In this document: piece after piece, positions 10,034-18,489 of the stretch | How positions within the stretch are numbered: position 1 is the stretch's first letter | How the letters are laid out: every line of letters begins with the position of its first letter | Assembly (NCBI GenBank): GCA_021325365.1 | Contig: JAJPHF010000100.1 | Span: 39,326 to 103,325 of the forward strand | Source: Pseudomonadota bacterium | GTDB taxonomy: Bacteria > Chloroflexota > UBA6077 > JAJPHF01 | Length of the DNA stretch: 64,000 bases | Direction of reading: 5' to 3' | Translations under genes and position numbers: made by a program | Notes under the pieces: model-generated | Database searches by the model: none | Told to the model about the DNA's origin: nothing | Seen by the model: only the letters and a program-made list of their open reading frames with translations

Positions 10034-10957
10034 GTGCGGATCGCGATTCCGGACATGATCTCGAACTCGTACTTCCCGATCATCGCGGCGGCGGACCTCG
10101 GCTTCATGAAGGAGGAGGGCGTCGACGCGACCGTCGAGTTGCTGTTCCCTGTGCCCAAGACGATGGCGGCGCTGCGCGACGGCGAGCTAGATTTCGTCGC
10201 CGGGGCGGCGCACGCCACGCTCCAGGCGTTCACCGACTGGCAGGGCGCCAAGCTGCTGGCCGCGCTGGCGCAGCGGATGTACTGGCTGCTCGTGCTGCGC
10301 GCCGACCTAGGCGCCAAGCGCGGCGACTTGCAGGCCGTCCGCGGGCTGCGGATCGGCGCGGCGCCCGGCCCGGACCTGGGGCTGGTGCGTCTGCTCGCCG
10401 AGGTCGGGATCGATCCGGCGCGGGACGTGCAGATTGGGCCGGTGCCGGGCACGAGTGAGGCGAGCGTGTCGTTCGGCGTGACGGCCGCCAAAGCGCTGGA
10501 GGAGGGCCGCCTGGACGGCTTCTGGGCGAACGCGATGGGCGCCGAGGTGGCCGTGCGGCGCGGCGTGGGCACGGTGGTGCTGGACGTGCGGCGCGGCGAG
10601 GGGCCGGAGGCAGGCTGGTGGTACACCTTCCCCGCCTTCGTCACGACGGACCGGCTGATTCAGGAGCAGCCGGAGGTCGTCGCGGGCGCCGTCCGCGCGC
10701 TGGTAAAGGCGCAGCACGCGTTGCGCGAGGACCCGTCGCGGGCCACCGAGGTCGCGCGCCACCGCTTCCCGGCGATGGAAACCGACCTGATCGCCGATCT
10801 CATCCGGCGGGACTTGCCGTACTACGACGCCACGATCTCGGAGCGCATGGTCTCCAGCCTGAACCAGTTCGCGGAGCACATGGGGCTGCTATCGCACCCG
10901 GTGCCCTACGACCAAGTCGTCGCCACGCGGTTCAGCCATCTGTGGAAGGGGGCGTGA
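10034..10957 (+). CDS. NMT1/ThiY-like solute-binding protein, no signal
   Basis: A 307-residue type II periplasmic-binding fold protein of the ABC-transporter SBP/NMT1 class. MISNSYFPIIAAADLGFMKEEGVDATVELLF is the typical opening, followed by ALRDGELDFVAGAAHATL. It has no signal peptide or lipobox, and no permease or ATPase gene follows, so it may act in the cytosol or as an enzyme-associated binder. GTG 10034 has AGGAG eight bases upstream; GTG 10028 would leave only two bases. Its stop overlaps the cyclase start by one base (TGATG), implying coupling. The ligand is probably an organic acid or amine related to the neighbouring catabolic enzymes. Confidence 0.72.
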   Translation: MRIAIPDMISNSYFPIIAAADLGFMKEEGVDATVELLFPVPKTMAALRDGELDFVAGAAHATLQAFTDWQGAKLLAALAQRMYWLLVLRADLGAKRGDLQAVRGLRIGAAPGPDLGLVRLLAEVGIDPARDVQIGPVPGTSEASVSFGVTAAKALEEGRLDGFWANAMGAEVAVRRGVGTVVLDVRRGEGPEAGWWYTFPAFVTTDRLIQEQPEVVAGAVRALVKAQHALREDPSRATEVARHRFPAMETDLIADLIRRDLPYYDATISERMVSSLNQFAEHMGLLSHPVPYDQVVATRFSHLWKGA

Positions 10958-11610
10958 TGACGCTCGTCGACCTGAGCCACGAAATCTACGACCACATGCC
11001 GCGCATCGCCATCTTGCCCGAGGTGGAGGTGAGCTGCCTGTTCAGCATCGCCGCGGGCAAGCCGCTGAACATCAGCGAGGTGAAGCTGGCGACGCACGCC
11101 GGCAGCCACATCGACGCGCCCTTCCACGCGTTCCAGGAAGGCCCGACGATCGACCAGCTACCGCTCGACACGTTCGTGGGGCGCGGCGTCGTGATCCCCG
11201 TGCAGCGAGGCGCCGGCGAGGCGATCCCGGCCGCCGACCTGGAGAACAGCGGCGTGCGCGTCGAACGCGGCGACATCCTGCTGATCCAGACGGGGTGGGA
11301 TCAGCACTTCACCGCGCCGGCGTACGCTAGCTATCCGTACCTCGGCGAGGACGCCTGCCGCTGGATGGTCGAGCGCGGCGTGAAGATGGTGGCGCTCGAC
11401 TCGCTGTCGCCCGACATGCCGCTCGCGCAGCGCCCGCCCGACTTTGCCTATCCGGCGCACCGCACGCTGCTGCGGGCGAACGTGCCGATCATCGAGAACC
11501 TGCGGAACTTTGGCGCCGTGGAGGGCGCGCGCTTCCGCGTGCTGGCGCTGCCGCTGCGGCTGCGCGGCGGCGACGGCGCCCAGGCGCGCGTGGTGGCGGA
11601 GCCGCTGTAA
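10957..11610 (+). CDS. Cyclase family protein, kynurenine formamidase-like
   Basis: A 217-residue metal-dependent hydrolase of the cyclase (PF04199) family. It opens MTLVDLSHEIYDHMP and contains the zinc-site motif HAGSHIDAPFHAF plus LLIQTGWDQHF and ALDSLSPD. Relatives hydrolyse N-formylkynurenine or isatin, or act on cyclic amides. Start ATG 10957 overlaps the preceding gene's TGA. Together with the enamidase-like enzyme and the solute-binding gene this looks like a small operon for opening an amide-containing ring; that is inference from context. Confidence 0.82.
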   Translation: MTLVDLSHEIYDHMPRIAILPEVEVSCLFSIAAGKPLNISEVKLATHAGSHIDAPFHAFQEGPTIDQLPLDTFVGRGVVIPVQRGAGEAIPAADLENSGVRVERGDILLIQTGWDQHFTAPAYASYPYLGEDACRWMVERGVKMVALDSLSPDMPLAQRPPDFAYPAHRTLLRANVPIIENLRNFGAVEGARFRVLALPLRLRGGDGAQARVVAEPL

Positions 11611-11660
11611 GGCGCGGCCGTACCCAGGCGCCGCTCGCGACGCCCGTCCGGTGTAGGGGT

Positions 11661-11695
11661 GCCGGGTGCAGCGCTATGCCGCGGCGGCACCCGGC
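11661..11695. terminator. Hairpin between convergent genes
   Basis: A nine-base inverted repeat, GCCGGGTGC at 11661-11669 and GCACCCGGC at 11687-11695, lies in the gap between the convergent cyclase (ends 11610) and DapA-family (ends 11758) genes. It is well placed to end transcription from either side, though no T-tract is present. Confidence 0.4.
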
Positions 11696-11757
11696 CCCGT
11701 ATCGGGGCGTTACCTGCGGCTCCCTGCCGAGGCAGATCCGCTCCGTCGCCGCCTGGG

Positions 11758-12678
11758 TCAGGCCGGGGCGGCGGCGCGGGTGAGGCCGATGCGGTCCAGC
11801 TCGGCGGCGACGGCCGTGCGGTCGGCCGCGCTGAGGCCCTGGTAGGGCGGCGCCGGCTCGCCGAGGTCCACGCCGACGTGCTGCATGGCGAACTTCATCA
11901 GCGGCGTCAGGCCGTACTGGATCCAGCGGGCCGGGAAGAGCGAGAACGTGCGCTGGATCGCCGCCGCGCGCGCGTAGTCGCCGGCGGCGAACGCCGCGCA
12001 CAGCTCCTCGGCCGGGCGCACGGCCGGGGGCGGCATCGTGGCGCCGGGGCCGCCCAGCATCAGCGTGATGAGCAGCATCTCCATCGTCGTGAAGTAGCGC
12101 GCGTGGCCGGCGTGGTCCACCTCCTCGATCAGCCGCCCGACGCGCCGCAGGTCGCGCGAGCTTTCCTTGACGTAGCGCACGTTGTCGATGCGGCTGACCT
12201 CGACGGTCGCCGGGATGCTCAGGTCCGCGCCCGGGCCTGGATTGATATACATCACGATCGGCAGCTGCGTGTGGCGGGCGATCTCCTCGTAGTAGCCGAC
12301 GATCTCGGCGTTGGACGGCTGCCCGCCCCACGGGCGCAGCGGCGCCAGCACCTGGACGGCGTCGGCGCCGGCCTCCTCGGCAAGCTCGACCAGCTCGCGG
12401 ACGGTCGGCAGGTAGGGGTGGGAGACGCCGGCGATGGCGGGCGCGCGGCCGCGCACGGCGGCGATGCCGCGCCGCAGGAGGTCCTTGCGCTCCTCGAAGC
12501 TGAGCACCGTGTACTCGGCGGTCTCGACAGCGCCGATGGACACGGCGGCCGCGTGGCACTCGTCCACGATGTAGTCGATCTCGCGCTCCAGTGCGGCCAC
12601 GTCCAGGCGGCGCTCCGGCGTGAACGGCGTCAGCGCGGCGGCGATGATGCCCGGCGTGCGGATCAGCTCAGCGGTCAC
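11758..12678 (-). CDS. DapA-family aldolase/synthase
   Basis: A 306-residue N-acetylneuraminate lyase/dihydrodipicolinate synthase (DapA) superfamily protein. Class I aldolase features are the opening GIIAAALTPFTPERRLDVAAL, Tyr144 in MYINPGPG and the Schiff-base Lys171 in YVKESS. The usual DapA GGTGE motif in the first third is replaced by IGAVETAEY, so true dihydrodipicolinate synthase activity is doubtful and a catabolic aldolase, as in sugar-acid or aromatic side-chain cleavage, is more likely. GTG 12678 is chosen because AAGGAG lies about eight bases upstream; the longer open frame to 12996 has no such site and overlaps another gene. Confidence 0.85.
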   Translation of the reverse strand: MTAELIRTPGIIAAALTPFTPERRLDVAALEREIDYIVDECHAAAVSIGAVETAEYTVLSFEERKDLLRRGIAAVRGRAPAIAGVSHPYLPTVRELVELAEEAGADAVQVLAPLRPWGGQPSNAEIVGYYEEIARHTQLPIVMYINPGPGADLSIPATVEVSRIDNVRYVKESSRDLRRVGRLIEEVDHAGHARYFTTMEMLLITLMLGGPGATMPPPAVRPAEELCAAFAAGDYARAAAIQRTFSLFPARWIQYGLTPLMKFAMQHVGVDLGEPAPPYQGLSAADRTAVAAELDRIGLTRAAAPA

Positions 12679-12737
12679 GGGTGTCTCCTTTGCGTCCAAT
12701 GGCCCCGCGACAGCGCCGCGGTGGCTGCGCGCGTCTC

Positions 12738-13031
12738 TCAGTCCCGGAGGAGCTTCTCCAGCGTGGGGCGCTGCCGCGCCACCAGCGCCAACAGCCGCTC
12801 GTAGCGCGCTTGCTGCTGCGGCGCCAACAGCCCCTGCTCGGCCCACTGTTGCAGCTCGCGCAAGCGGTCCTCGCGGATCGGCCACTCGACGACGAAGTCG
12901 AGCTGCTCGTGATCCTGCCACTCGTCCCACTCGGCGGCGACCTCGGGGATAGCTTCCCATTCCGCGAACAGATAGTCGAGATAATCGTCGATCCACTCGC
13001 GAACTTCGGAGTCTTTGGCTACTTGAGCCAT
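12738..13031 (-). CDS. Small acidic hypothetical protein
   Basis: A 97-residue acidic, Trp- and Glu-rich helical protein (EWIDDYLDYLFAEWEAIPEV...) from ATG 13031. Its start overlaps the end of the 174-residue gene by 13 bases, so the two are co-translated. The C-terminal half is a Leu/Gln/Arg heptad region. I recognise no family. The size, acidity and tight coupling would suit an antitoxin or partner for the upstream protein, but that is speculation. Confidence 0.6.
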   Translation of the reverse strand: MAQVAKDSEVREWIDDYLDYLFAEWEAIPEVAAEWDEWQDHEQLDFVVEWPIREDRLRELQQWAEQGLLAPQQQARYERLLALVARQRPTLEKLLRD

Positions 13032-13543
13032 TGTGCCTCTCCCGGGATGCGCGCGGTGCTCAGGCTTGAATATTGGTACCCGCTGATCATGATACCGCGA
13101 TCAGCGGAATAGATTACGAGTAGCCAGTCGCGAGGCCGAGCGCCTCGGCGTGCTGCCGGCACTACCTCGACCGTCGGCGTCGACGTGGCTGCCAGGTGCC
13201 CACCGCGCTCACGGTAGAGGGCCAGGCGAGCCAGTGGGTGACGCACCGCCGCGCGCAGGTCGGCCAGGTACTCCTCCATGCTGGTTCCAACCGCCCACTG
13301 GCGCTCGATCCGCACGCGCTTGACAAGATGATAGAACAGCGAGGCTTCCCGCGCACCGAGCGCGCGTCCCGCGTAGGCTATTCCGCGCTCCCGCAGAGGA
13401 ACGCGTCGAGCTCGGGGCTCGAACGGGGCGGTCGCTATACGTTCGATGATGTGCGCGATGTCGTCGGGCTTGGCCTGACGCTGCCCCGCGATCAGCTCGC
13501 AGATGAGCAGGTCCACGGGATGCCGGCTGCGATTCTCGCTCAC
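13019..13543 (-). CDS. Hypothetical protein of two-gene module
   Basis: A 174-residue protein from GTG 13543, whose first bases overlap the cyclo-ligase stop (GTGA). The first 60 residues are charged and helical (IAGQRQAKPDDIAHIIERIATAPFEPRARRVPL). The C-terminus ends with a compact strand-rich block, RPRDWLLVIYSADRGIMISGYQYSSLSTARIPG, loosely like RelE/phage-derived toxin tails. I do not recognise the family. It is followed with a 13-base overlap by the small acidic protein, giving a toxin-antitoxin-like layout placed at the 3' end of a longer operon. Confidence 0.55.
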   Translation of the reverse strand: MSENRSRHPVDLLICELIAGQRQAKPDDIAHIIERIATAPFEPRARRVPLRERGIAYAGRALGAREASLFYHLVKRVRIERQWAVGTSMEEYLADLRAAVRHPLARLALYRERGGHLAATSTPTVEVVPAARRGARPRDWLLVIYSADRGIMISGYQYSSLSTARIPGEAQWLK

Positions 13544-14271
13544 GGGGCGCTGGCGCGTAGCTCGGCAAGGATGGGCATGGCGGTCAGGCGCTCGGGGCTG
13601 AGGTAGTCCCAGAGGATGCGACCGGCCCGGGGATGGCGCGTGTGCGTCTCCAGCAGCCGGGTCGGCGTGGCGATCAGGTCCACGGGCACGTCGAACGGCT
13701 CGACGGGGAGGGCGTCCACCACCTGCACGTCGTGGACGGTCGTGCAGACCAGCGTCTCGGGGCCGAGGCGCCCGAGGGTGCGGAGCACAGCGTACTCCAG
13801 CTCGGCGTAGCCCTCGCCCTTGCCGACGCGAGCGCCGTCGGGCGCCACGGCCACCGCGCCGATCACCATCAAGTCGATCGGCGGCAGCGCGTCGAGCGCC
13901 AGCGCTTGCCCGTAGCGCGCGAAGCCGCTGATGCTGGCGGCGGCCAGCAGGCGGCCGGGCGGGATGGCGGCGGGATCGAGCAGGAAGAACCCTCCGCGCA
14001 GCCGCGGCGTGGGCACGAGCACGCGCTTGCCGGCCTGGAGAGCGCGGTAGCGCAGCGGCCGCTGCGGAGCGTCGGGATTCACCTTGATGGTCGTCGCCGT
14101 CTGGAAGGCCGCGGTGGCCGCCAGGCGGGCCGTGGCCTGCTCGGCGCCCCGGAAGTTCGGGATGCGTCCGACGATGGGCCGCGGGAAGGCGGCCAGCCCC
14201 TCGGCGTCCAGCCGCGCCCACACCCGCTCGCGGATGGCCTGCTTGCGAGCGGCCGCCCCGCCCGCGCTCAC
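13540..14271 (-). CDS. 5-formyltetrahydrofolate cyclo-ligase family protein
   Basis: A 243-residue protein with the 5-FTHF cyclo-ligase (MTHFS) fold. The long form resembles archaeal and high-GC bacterial members: the N-terminal RERVWARLDAEGLAAFPRPIVGRIPNFRGA region and the ATP-site motif VGKGEGYAELEY are clear. The canonical enzyme converts 5-formyl-THF to 5,10-methenyl-THF using ATP in one-carbon metabolism; this subfamily may have a different substrate. GTG 14271 overlaps the glycosidase stop by four bases, and its own stop overlaps the next gene by four, so the genes form a tightly coupled chain. Confidence 0.8.
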   Translation of the reverse strand: MSAGGAAARKQAIRERVWARLDAEGLAAFPRPIVGRIPNFRGAEQATARLAATAAFQTATTIKVNPDAPQRPLRYRALQAGKRVLVPTPRLRGGFFLLDPAAIPPGRLLAAASISGFARYGQALALDALPPIDLMVIGAVAVAPDGARVGKGEGYAELEYAVLRTLGRLGPETLVCTTVHDVQVVDALPVEPFDVPVDLIATPTRLLETHTRHPRAGRILWDYLSPERLTAMPILAELRASAP

Positions 14272-16586
14272 GGCAGGCCGCCGGGGCGTCCGGCGGGCAG
14301 GCCCGGCGTGGCTAGCGGGAGCGGCGTCGGCGGCGGCGCCGACAGCGGGCTGGTCAGCGGCGTCAGCCGCGTCAGCGGGCCGCTGGTTGGCGGCGGCGCA
14401 TCGGGCACGATGATGACCCCCGGCACCCCGGGCTGGAACTGAACGGCCGGCGTGGGGATCGGCGTCGGCGTGGCGCTGGCTGGCGGCGTAGGCGACGCCG
14501 TGGCCGTCGGCGAGGCGGTAGGGGACCCGGCGGGCGTTGGGGTCGGCGGCACTGTTGGCGTGGCGGCTGGCGAAGCGTTCGTCGCGCTGGTAGCGACCAC
14601 GATCGGCGTCAGGGTAGGGCGGGGGGTCCCGCCGCCGGGCGGCGAAGGCAGCCAGGAGGCGCGCGCCGGGCCGGCCGGGAGCCGGGGCGGCGTCGCGGTC
14701 GTCGTGGGCGGCAGCGGCGCCGGCGCCACCGGCGCCAGGGCCACGGGCGGGGTCGCCGGCAGGACGGTGGGAAGCGGGGGAGCGGCCAGCGCTCCATCCG
14801 CGCCGAAAGCGTCCACCGCGACGTAACTGCCGACCGCCTGCGCGTTGCGCGCGCCGGTCACCGTGATGGTGAGCACGTGTGGGCCGTCGCCGAGGTCCGT
14901 ATAGGTGAGCGGCGCCTGCGCCACCGCCGACGGATTGTAGAGATCGACCTCGTCGAGCGGCGCGCCGTCGAGCGCCATCTGGGCGATGCCGGCGTTCGGC
15001 CCCAGCGCGGTGTACCAGGTGAGTGTGGGGCCAGTGAAGGCGAAGCTCGCCGCGGCGCCCGGCGCCGCGCTCATCCGCACGCCGCCGCCACTAGCAGTGG
15101 GCTGTGCCTCGTCGATCCACGGCCCGGCCCAGGCGATGCCGGCCTGCGTCTCCTCGTAGCGCCGCCCGGTCGCGGCCTGGTCCTCGACGAGAATGAACGG
15201 CGCGCCGCCCACCAGATAGTCGTCGGGTGACAGCCCCGTGTTGGCCGTGGCGGGCGGCAGCGCCAGCCGATAGCTGCCGCTCGTCGGGGTGATCGTCTGC
15301 GTCGTGCCGTCGAGCGCCACCAGCAGCGCGCTGGGCGCTGCCGCCCCGACGTTCGCCGTTAGCGGGCGCGGCGTCCGGTTCCACACGACGACGACGCGCT
15401 GGCCGGGCCGCTCGAACACGATCTGCTCCACGTCGCCCAGGGTCGCGCGGCTACCGCTCGTCGTGTGCGCGAAGTAGCGGGCGGCGAGCTGGTAGGCGAC
15501 GTAGGCGGGCCGCAGGCTGCCGTCCGAGCGGGCGAGCCCCCACGCTTCCGGCTCGTCGGAGTCGTGCATGCGGTACATCAGCACGCGGTCGGCGCCGGAG
15601 GCCAGGGCGTAGGCATACCACTGCACGACCCAGGCTGCCTGCTCCTCCAGCGTGCCGCTCAGCGGGAAGCGGGTGTAGTCGTTGAGCCGCGACTCGGACC
15701 ACACGGGCAGGTTGCCCTCGTTCACCCAGATGGCCTTCTGGCCCACGTAGCTCTGGAGCAACAGGCGGCTGCGCCGGACGCGGTCGTAGACGTCCGTGGG
15801 CCGGCTGTAGACGTGCCAGGCGACCGCATCGAAGAAGTAGTTGTTGGCCGGCCCCTCCGGGTCCTGGCGGGCCATGTTGAGCAGCTTTTCCAGGTAGCCG
15901 GGGTCGGACCAGTACATCAGGCCGCCGACTAGGACCGTGGCGCTCGGATCCACCGAGCGAATGGCCTTGTAGGCCACCTTCAGCAGTTGGTAGTAGTCGG
16001 CCTCGCTACCGAACCAGAAGGCGAAGCTGCCGCGCGGGTAATCGGGCTCGTTCCAGACCTCCCAGGCCTGGACGCGGCCGCGGTAGCGTTCGGCGATCGT
16101 CTGCACGAAGCGCCCCCACGTATTGGCCGGCGAGTCCCAGGGCTCGTACAGGCCGCTCGGCAGGGCGCTGCTCGCGGTGCGCGTCTCGGCCCAGCGCGGC
16201 GTGCTGATGAGGATGCCCTGCACGTTCAGCCGCGCGGTGCGGCTGGCTTCCACGACGCGGTCCGAGCCGTCCCAGTCCCACTGGCCGGCACCCGGCTCGA
16301 TCGCGCTCCAGCGGAACTCCCAGCGGTTCCAGCGCATGCCGGCGGATTGGGCCAGGGTGAGCCAGTGGGGGTCGGGATAGACGTTGCCGATGCCGAAGCG
16401 GTCGTCGGCGTCGGTAACCGCCGGGAGAGGCTGGATGCTGGACACGCCGGCCGGCCCTTGGGCTGTCGCCAAGCCGCCGAGCAGCAGCGCCAGGACCAAG
16501 CCCACGAGGGCGGCGCGCACGCTAGCCGAAGGGCGCACCGAACGGTCGCTCCCGCCGAGGGGACCGCGCCGCGGTCCGGGATGCAA
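14268..16586 (-). CDS. Secreted glycoside hydrolase, GH39-like
   Basis: A 772-residue exported protein. Residues 22-43 form a signal peptide (ASVRAALVGLVLALLLGGLATAQ). A TIM-barrel glycosidase domain follows, with acid/base Glu180 in AWEVWNEPDY and probable nucleophile Glu290 in IWVNEGN, the GH39/GH5-type clan A arrangement. After about residue 470 there is a beta-sandwich region, and the last 170 residues are a low-complexity Pro/Thr/Ala linker (PTPTPAGSPTASPTATASP) of the kind common in Chloroflexota exported proteins, which may span the cell wall. It acts outside the cell on a plant-type or extracellular polysaccharide. It is the first gene of the minus-strand chain that continues to 12738. 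Confidence 0.82.
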   Translation of the reverse strand: MHPGPRRGPLGGSDRSVRPSASVRAALVGLVLALLLGGLATAQGPAGVSSIQPLPAVTDADDRFGIGNVYPDPHWLTLAQSAGMRWNRWEFRWSAIEPGAGQWDWDGSDRVVEASRTARLNVQGILISTPRWAETRTASSALPSGLYEPWDSPANTWGRFVQTIAERYRGRVQAWEVWNEPDYPRGSFAFWFGSEADYYQLLKVAYKAIRSVDPSATVLVGGLMYWSDPGYLEKLLNMARQDPEGPANNYFFDAVAWHVYSRPTDVYDRVRRSRLLLQSYVGQKAIWVNEGNLPVWSESRLNDYTRFPLSGTLEEQAAWVVQWYAYALASGADRVLMYRMHDSDEPEAWGLARSDGSLRPAYVAYQLAARYFAHTTSGSRATLGDVEQIVFERPGQRVVVVWNRTPRPLTANVGAAAPSALLVALDGTTQTITPTSGSYRLALPPATANTGLSPDDYLVGGAPFILVEDQAATGRRYEETQAGIAWAGPWIDEAQPTASGGGVRMSAAPGAAASFAFTGPTLTWYTALGPNAGIAQMALDGAPLDEVDLYNPSAVAQAPLTYTDLGDGPHVLTITVTGARNAQAVGSYVAVDAFGADGALAAPPLPTVLPATPPVALAPVAPAPLPPTTTATPPRLPAGPARASWLPSPPGGGTPRPTLTPIVVATSATNASPAATPTVPPTPTPAGSPTASPTATASPTPPASATPTPIPTPAVQFQPGVPGVIIVPDAPPPTSGPLTRLTPLTSPLSAPPPTPLPLATPGLPAGRPGGLP

Positions 16587-16889
16587 GCTGCGGCCATTGT
16601 ACTGCGGCGGTTCGCGGCGCGGAAGCGCCGGAGTGCTGCAAACGCGTCAAGATTGGGTTGACGCTGCCAGCGGCGATTACGCGGCGGCGGTCGCCAGGAA
16701 GCGCCGCTGCTCAGGGGCATCGGACGTGTCGCCACCCAGTACAATGGCTGGATGGGCTGTATGTTTGCTGCCCCGGGGTGGGCCGCGCTCGACGCCTACC
16801 TCGACCTGGGTGCAATGCAGGCGCGGAGGACGTATCCGCGGCGCTAGCGGGGCTGGGAGCCGCCCGCCGCCCCTGGACCGCTCGGATCG
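16587..16889. other. Intergenic region without assigned gene
   Basis: A gap of about 300 bases between the divergent glycosidase and UbiA genes. It should contain both promoters. Open frames here are short, have no ribosome site and encode Arg/Pro/Ala-biased sequence. I see no convincing RNA gene or repeat. Confidence 0.5.
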
Positions 16890-17786
16890 GTGGCCAGCGA
16901 CGAGATGGAGCGAGCGACGCCTGAGCCGGGAACGATGGCGGCCAGCGCGCGGCTGCGCGGCTACCTGGCGCTGCTCCACCCCTTCCCGGTGGCCATGACC
17001 GTGCTCGCGGCGGGCCTGTTCGCCGTCGTGGCCGCGCGCGGCACCCCGCCACTGGGGCGACTCGCCTGGCTGTTGGCATCCGTTCTCGCCTCACAGATCG
17101 CCATCGCCAGCCTGAACGACTACTGCGACCGGCAGCTCGACGCGGCTACCAAGCCCTGGAAGCCGATCCCCGCGGGGCGGGTGAGCGCCCGCGTTGCCCT
17201 GGCCGTGGCGATGAGCGCGGCGCCCATCGCGCTGCTCTGCGCGCTGCCGCTTGGCGCCGTGGCGCTGGCCGCGGCGGTGGTCGGCACAGCGGGCGGTGTG
17301 GCCTATGACCTGCGCTTCAAGGGCACGGTCTGGAGCGTGGTGCCGTTCGTGATCGCCTTTCCCACGCTGCCGATCTGGGCGTGGGCAGCGGTCGCCCCGT
17401 TCGAGCCGCGCCTCCTTGAGAGTTACCTGCTGGGCGCGCCGCTGGTGACGGGCCTGCACCTGGCCGACACCTGGCCCGACCTGGAAGCCGATCGGGCGCA
17501 GGGGGTGCGCGGCCTGGCGCACCGGCTGGGGCCGCACCGCGCCCGTCGGCTGCTGTGGGCCGCGTTTGCCGCGGCCGCGCTGGTGCTGCTCGCCCTCACG
17601 GCCCTTCCTGGCCACGCGAGCGGCGTGCTTGTCGGCGCCGCGGTTCTGTCAGCGGTCCTGGTGGGTGCGGCGCTCGCGCTGAGCCGCGGCGGCGTCGCGC
17701 TCGCGCGCTGGCCGCTCGCCTTTCCGCTCCTGGTCGGTGCCGCCATCGTCACGAGCCTGGGCTGGCTCGCCTCGCTCGTGGTGTGA
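16890..17786 (+). CDS. UbiA family prenyltransferase
   Basis: An integral membrane prenyltransferase of up to 298 residues with seven to nine hydrophobic segments. The first Asp-rich motif is NDYCDRQLDAATKPWKPIPAGRVS and the second is DLEADRAQGVRGLAHRLG, the pair that binds prenyl diphosphate through Mg2+. The family attaches isoprenoid chains to quinone, haem or chlorophyll precursors, or to lipids. The start is uncertain: GTG 16890 gives the longest frame, while ATG 16905 and ATG 16935 (MAASARLRGYLALLHPFPV) match family N-termini better. No strong ribosome site decides between them. It stands alone before the tRNA-Ser gene, so the acceptor is unknown. Confidence 0.82.
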   Translation: MASDEMERATPEPGTMAASARLRGYLALLHPFPVAMTVLAAGLFAVVAARGTPPLGRLAWLLASVLASQIAIASLNDYCDRQLDAATKPWKPIPAGRVSARVALAVAMSAAPIALLCALPLGAVALAAAVVGTAGGVAYDLRFKGTVWSVVPFVIAFPTLPIWAWAAVAPFEPRLLESYLLGAPLVTGLHLADTWPDLEADRAQGVRGLAHRLGPHRARRLLWAAFAAAALVLLALTALPGHASGVLVGAAVLSAVLVGAALALSRGGVALARWPLAFPLLVGAAIVTSLGWLASLVV

Positions 17787-17894
17787 GTGGGCCCCGCCGC
17801 GGCACGGGCCGCGAGTCCGGCGGTCGCCTGGCGCCGCGCGCGCGTGGCCGTGCGGCCCTGCCGCCTGGTATAATGCCGCGTCAGCGCTCGATCC

Positions 17895-17984
17895 GGAGGG
17901 GTCGCATAGCCTGGTCTAGTGCGCCCGTCTCGAAAACGGGTGGCCCGCAAGGGCCCGTGGGTTCGAATCCCACCCCCTCCGCCA
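17895..17984 (+). tRNA. tRNA-Ser (anticodon CGA)
   Basis: A 90-base gene with encoded CCA. Acceptor stem GGAGGGG (17895-17901) pairs with CCCCTCC (17974-17980). The anticodon stem CCCGT/ACGGG (17924-17928 and 17936-17940) encloses the loop CTCGAAA with anticodon CGA at 17931-17933. A long variable arm (GGCCCGCAAGGGCCC type) and the T-arm GTGGGTTCGAATCCCAC follow. The long variable arm and CGA anticodon identify a serine tRNA reading UCG. It is followed by integrase and island remnants, as expected for a tRNA used as an integration site. Confidence 0.96.
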
Positions 17985-18125
17985 AGTTCCGCACCCTCAC
18001 TCCCCCGCCTGACCCCATTTTGAGTGTTGTCAGCGTCGTCAGCCTGCCGCTGCACGACCACGCCCGCCGGGGCTGCTTGCTGATGCGCTAGTTGAGGCTT
18101 CCTGGTGGCTCCGCTGCACCCGGGC

Positions 18126-18326
18126 TCACTTCGTCGCCAGCGAGCTTTCTCCCGTCCCAGGCTGCTTTCGCCGCCGGGTGTGGTACCGCATGGTGCCGGT
18201 CCCGGGGTTCCGGCTGTAGGGCTGCCCGCACACGGGGCAACGCCCGACGCCCGGCCGGTCAACCCATAGGGGCGGCGCGGGCTTGCCGACGCCGGGGCAC
18301 GGCTCGCGGTCAGGCTGGCAAGGCAT
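18126..18326 (-). CDS. Small zinc-ribbon-like protein, island remnant
   Basis: A 66-codon frame from ATG 18326, with GGGAG six to seven bases upstream; ATG 18350 would add eight residues. The peptide has a CPVCGQPY knuckle followed by RYHTRRRKQPG, suggesting a Cys2-His-type zinc-binding motif and a basic tail, as in small nucleic-acid-binding proteins carried by integrative elements. It lies between tRNA-Ser and the integrase fragment on the same strand as the latter. It may be a decayed gene; the call is tentative. Confidence 0.4.
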   Translation of the reverse strand: MPCQPDREPCPGVGKPAPPLWVDRPGVGRCPVCGQPYSRNPGTGTMRYHTRRRKQPGTGESSLATK

Positions 18327-18489
18327 CCACGTGCTCCCGCCACTAAGCATGACGACGGACTCGTAGGCGGGACCCTGTGGCAAGGGTGCGGTCCCCGGGT
18401 GAGAACCCCGTTCCCGCACGGTTGCGTTGCGGTGGGGAATTGCGGACCCAAGCAGCTCAAGCGCCTCCACCCCCTCCCCACGGGGGCCC

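Noticed and set aside
11758..12996. Extended N-terminus for the DapA-family gene (412 residues)
   Set aside because: The extra 105 residues are antisense to the small gene at 12738-13031 and have no similarity to DapA; GTG 12678 with AAGGAG is the true start.
18471..18484. Possible att repeat of the tRNA-Ser 3' end (CCACCCCCTCC)
   Set aside because: Only about 11 bases of low-complexity C-rich sequence match; too short and simple to call an attachment site.
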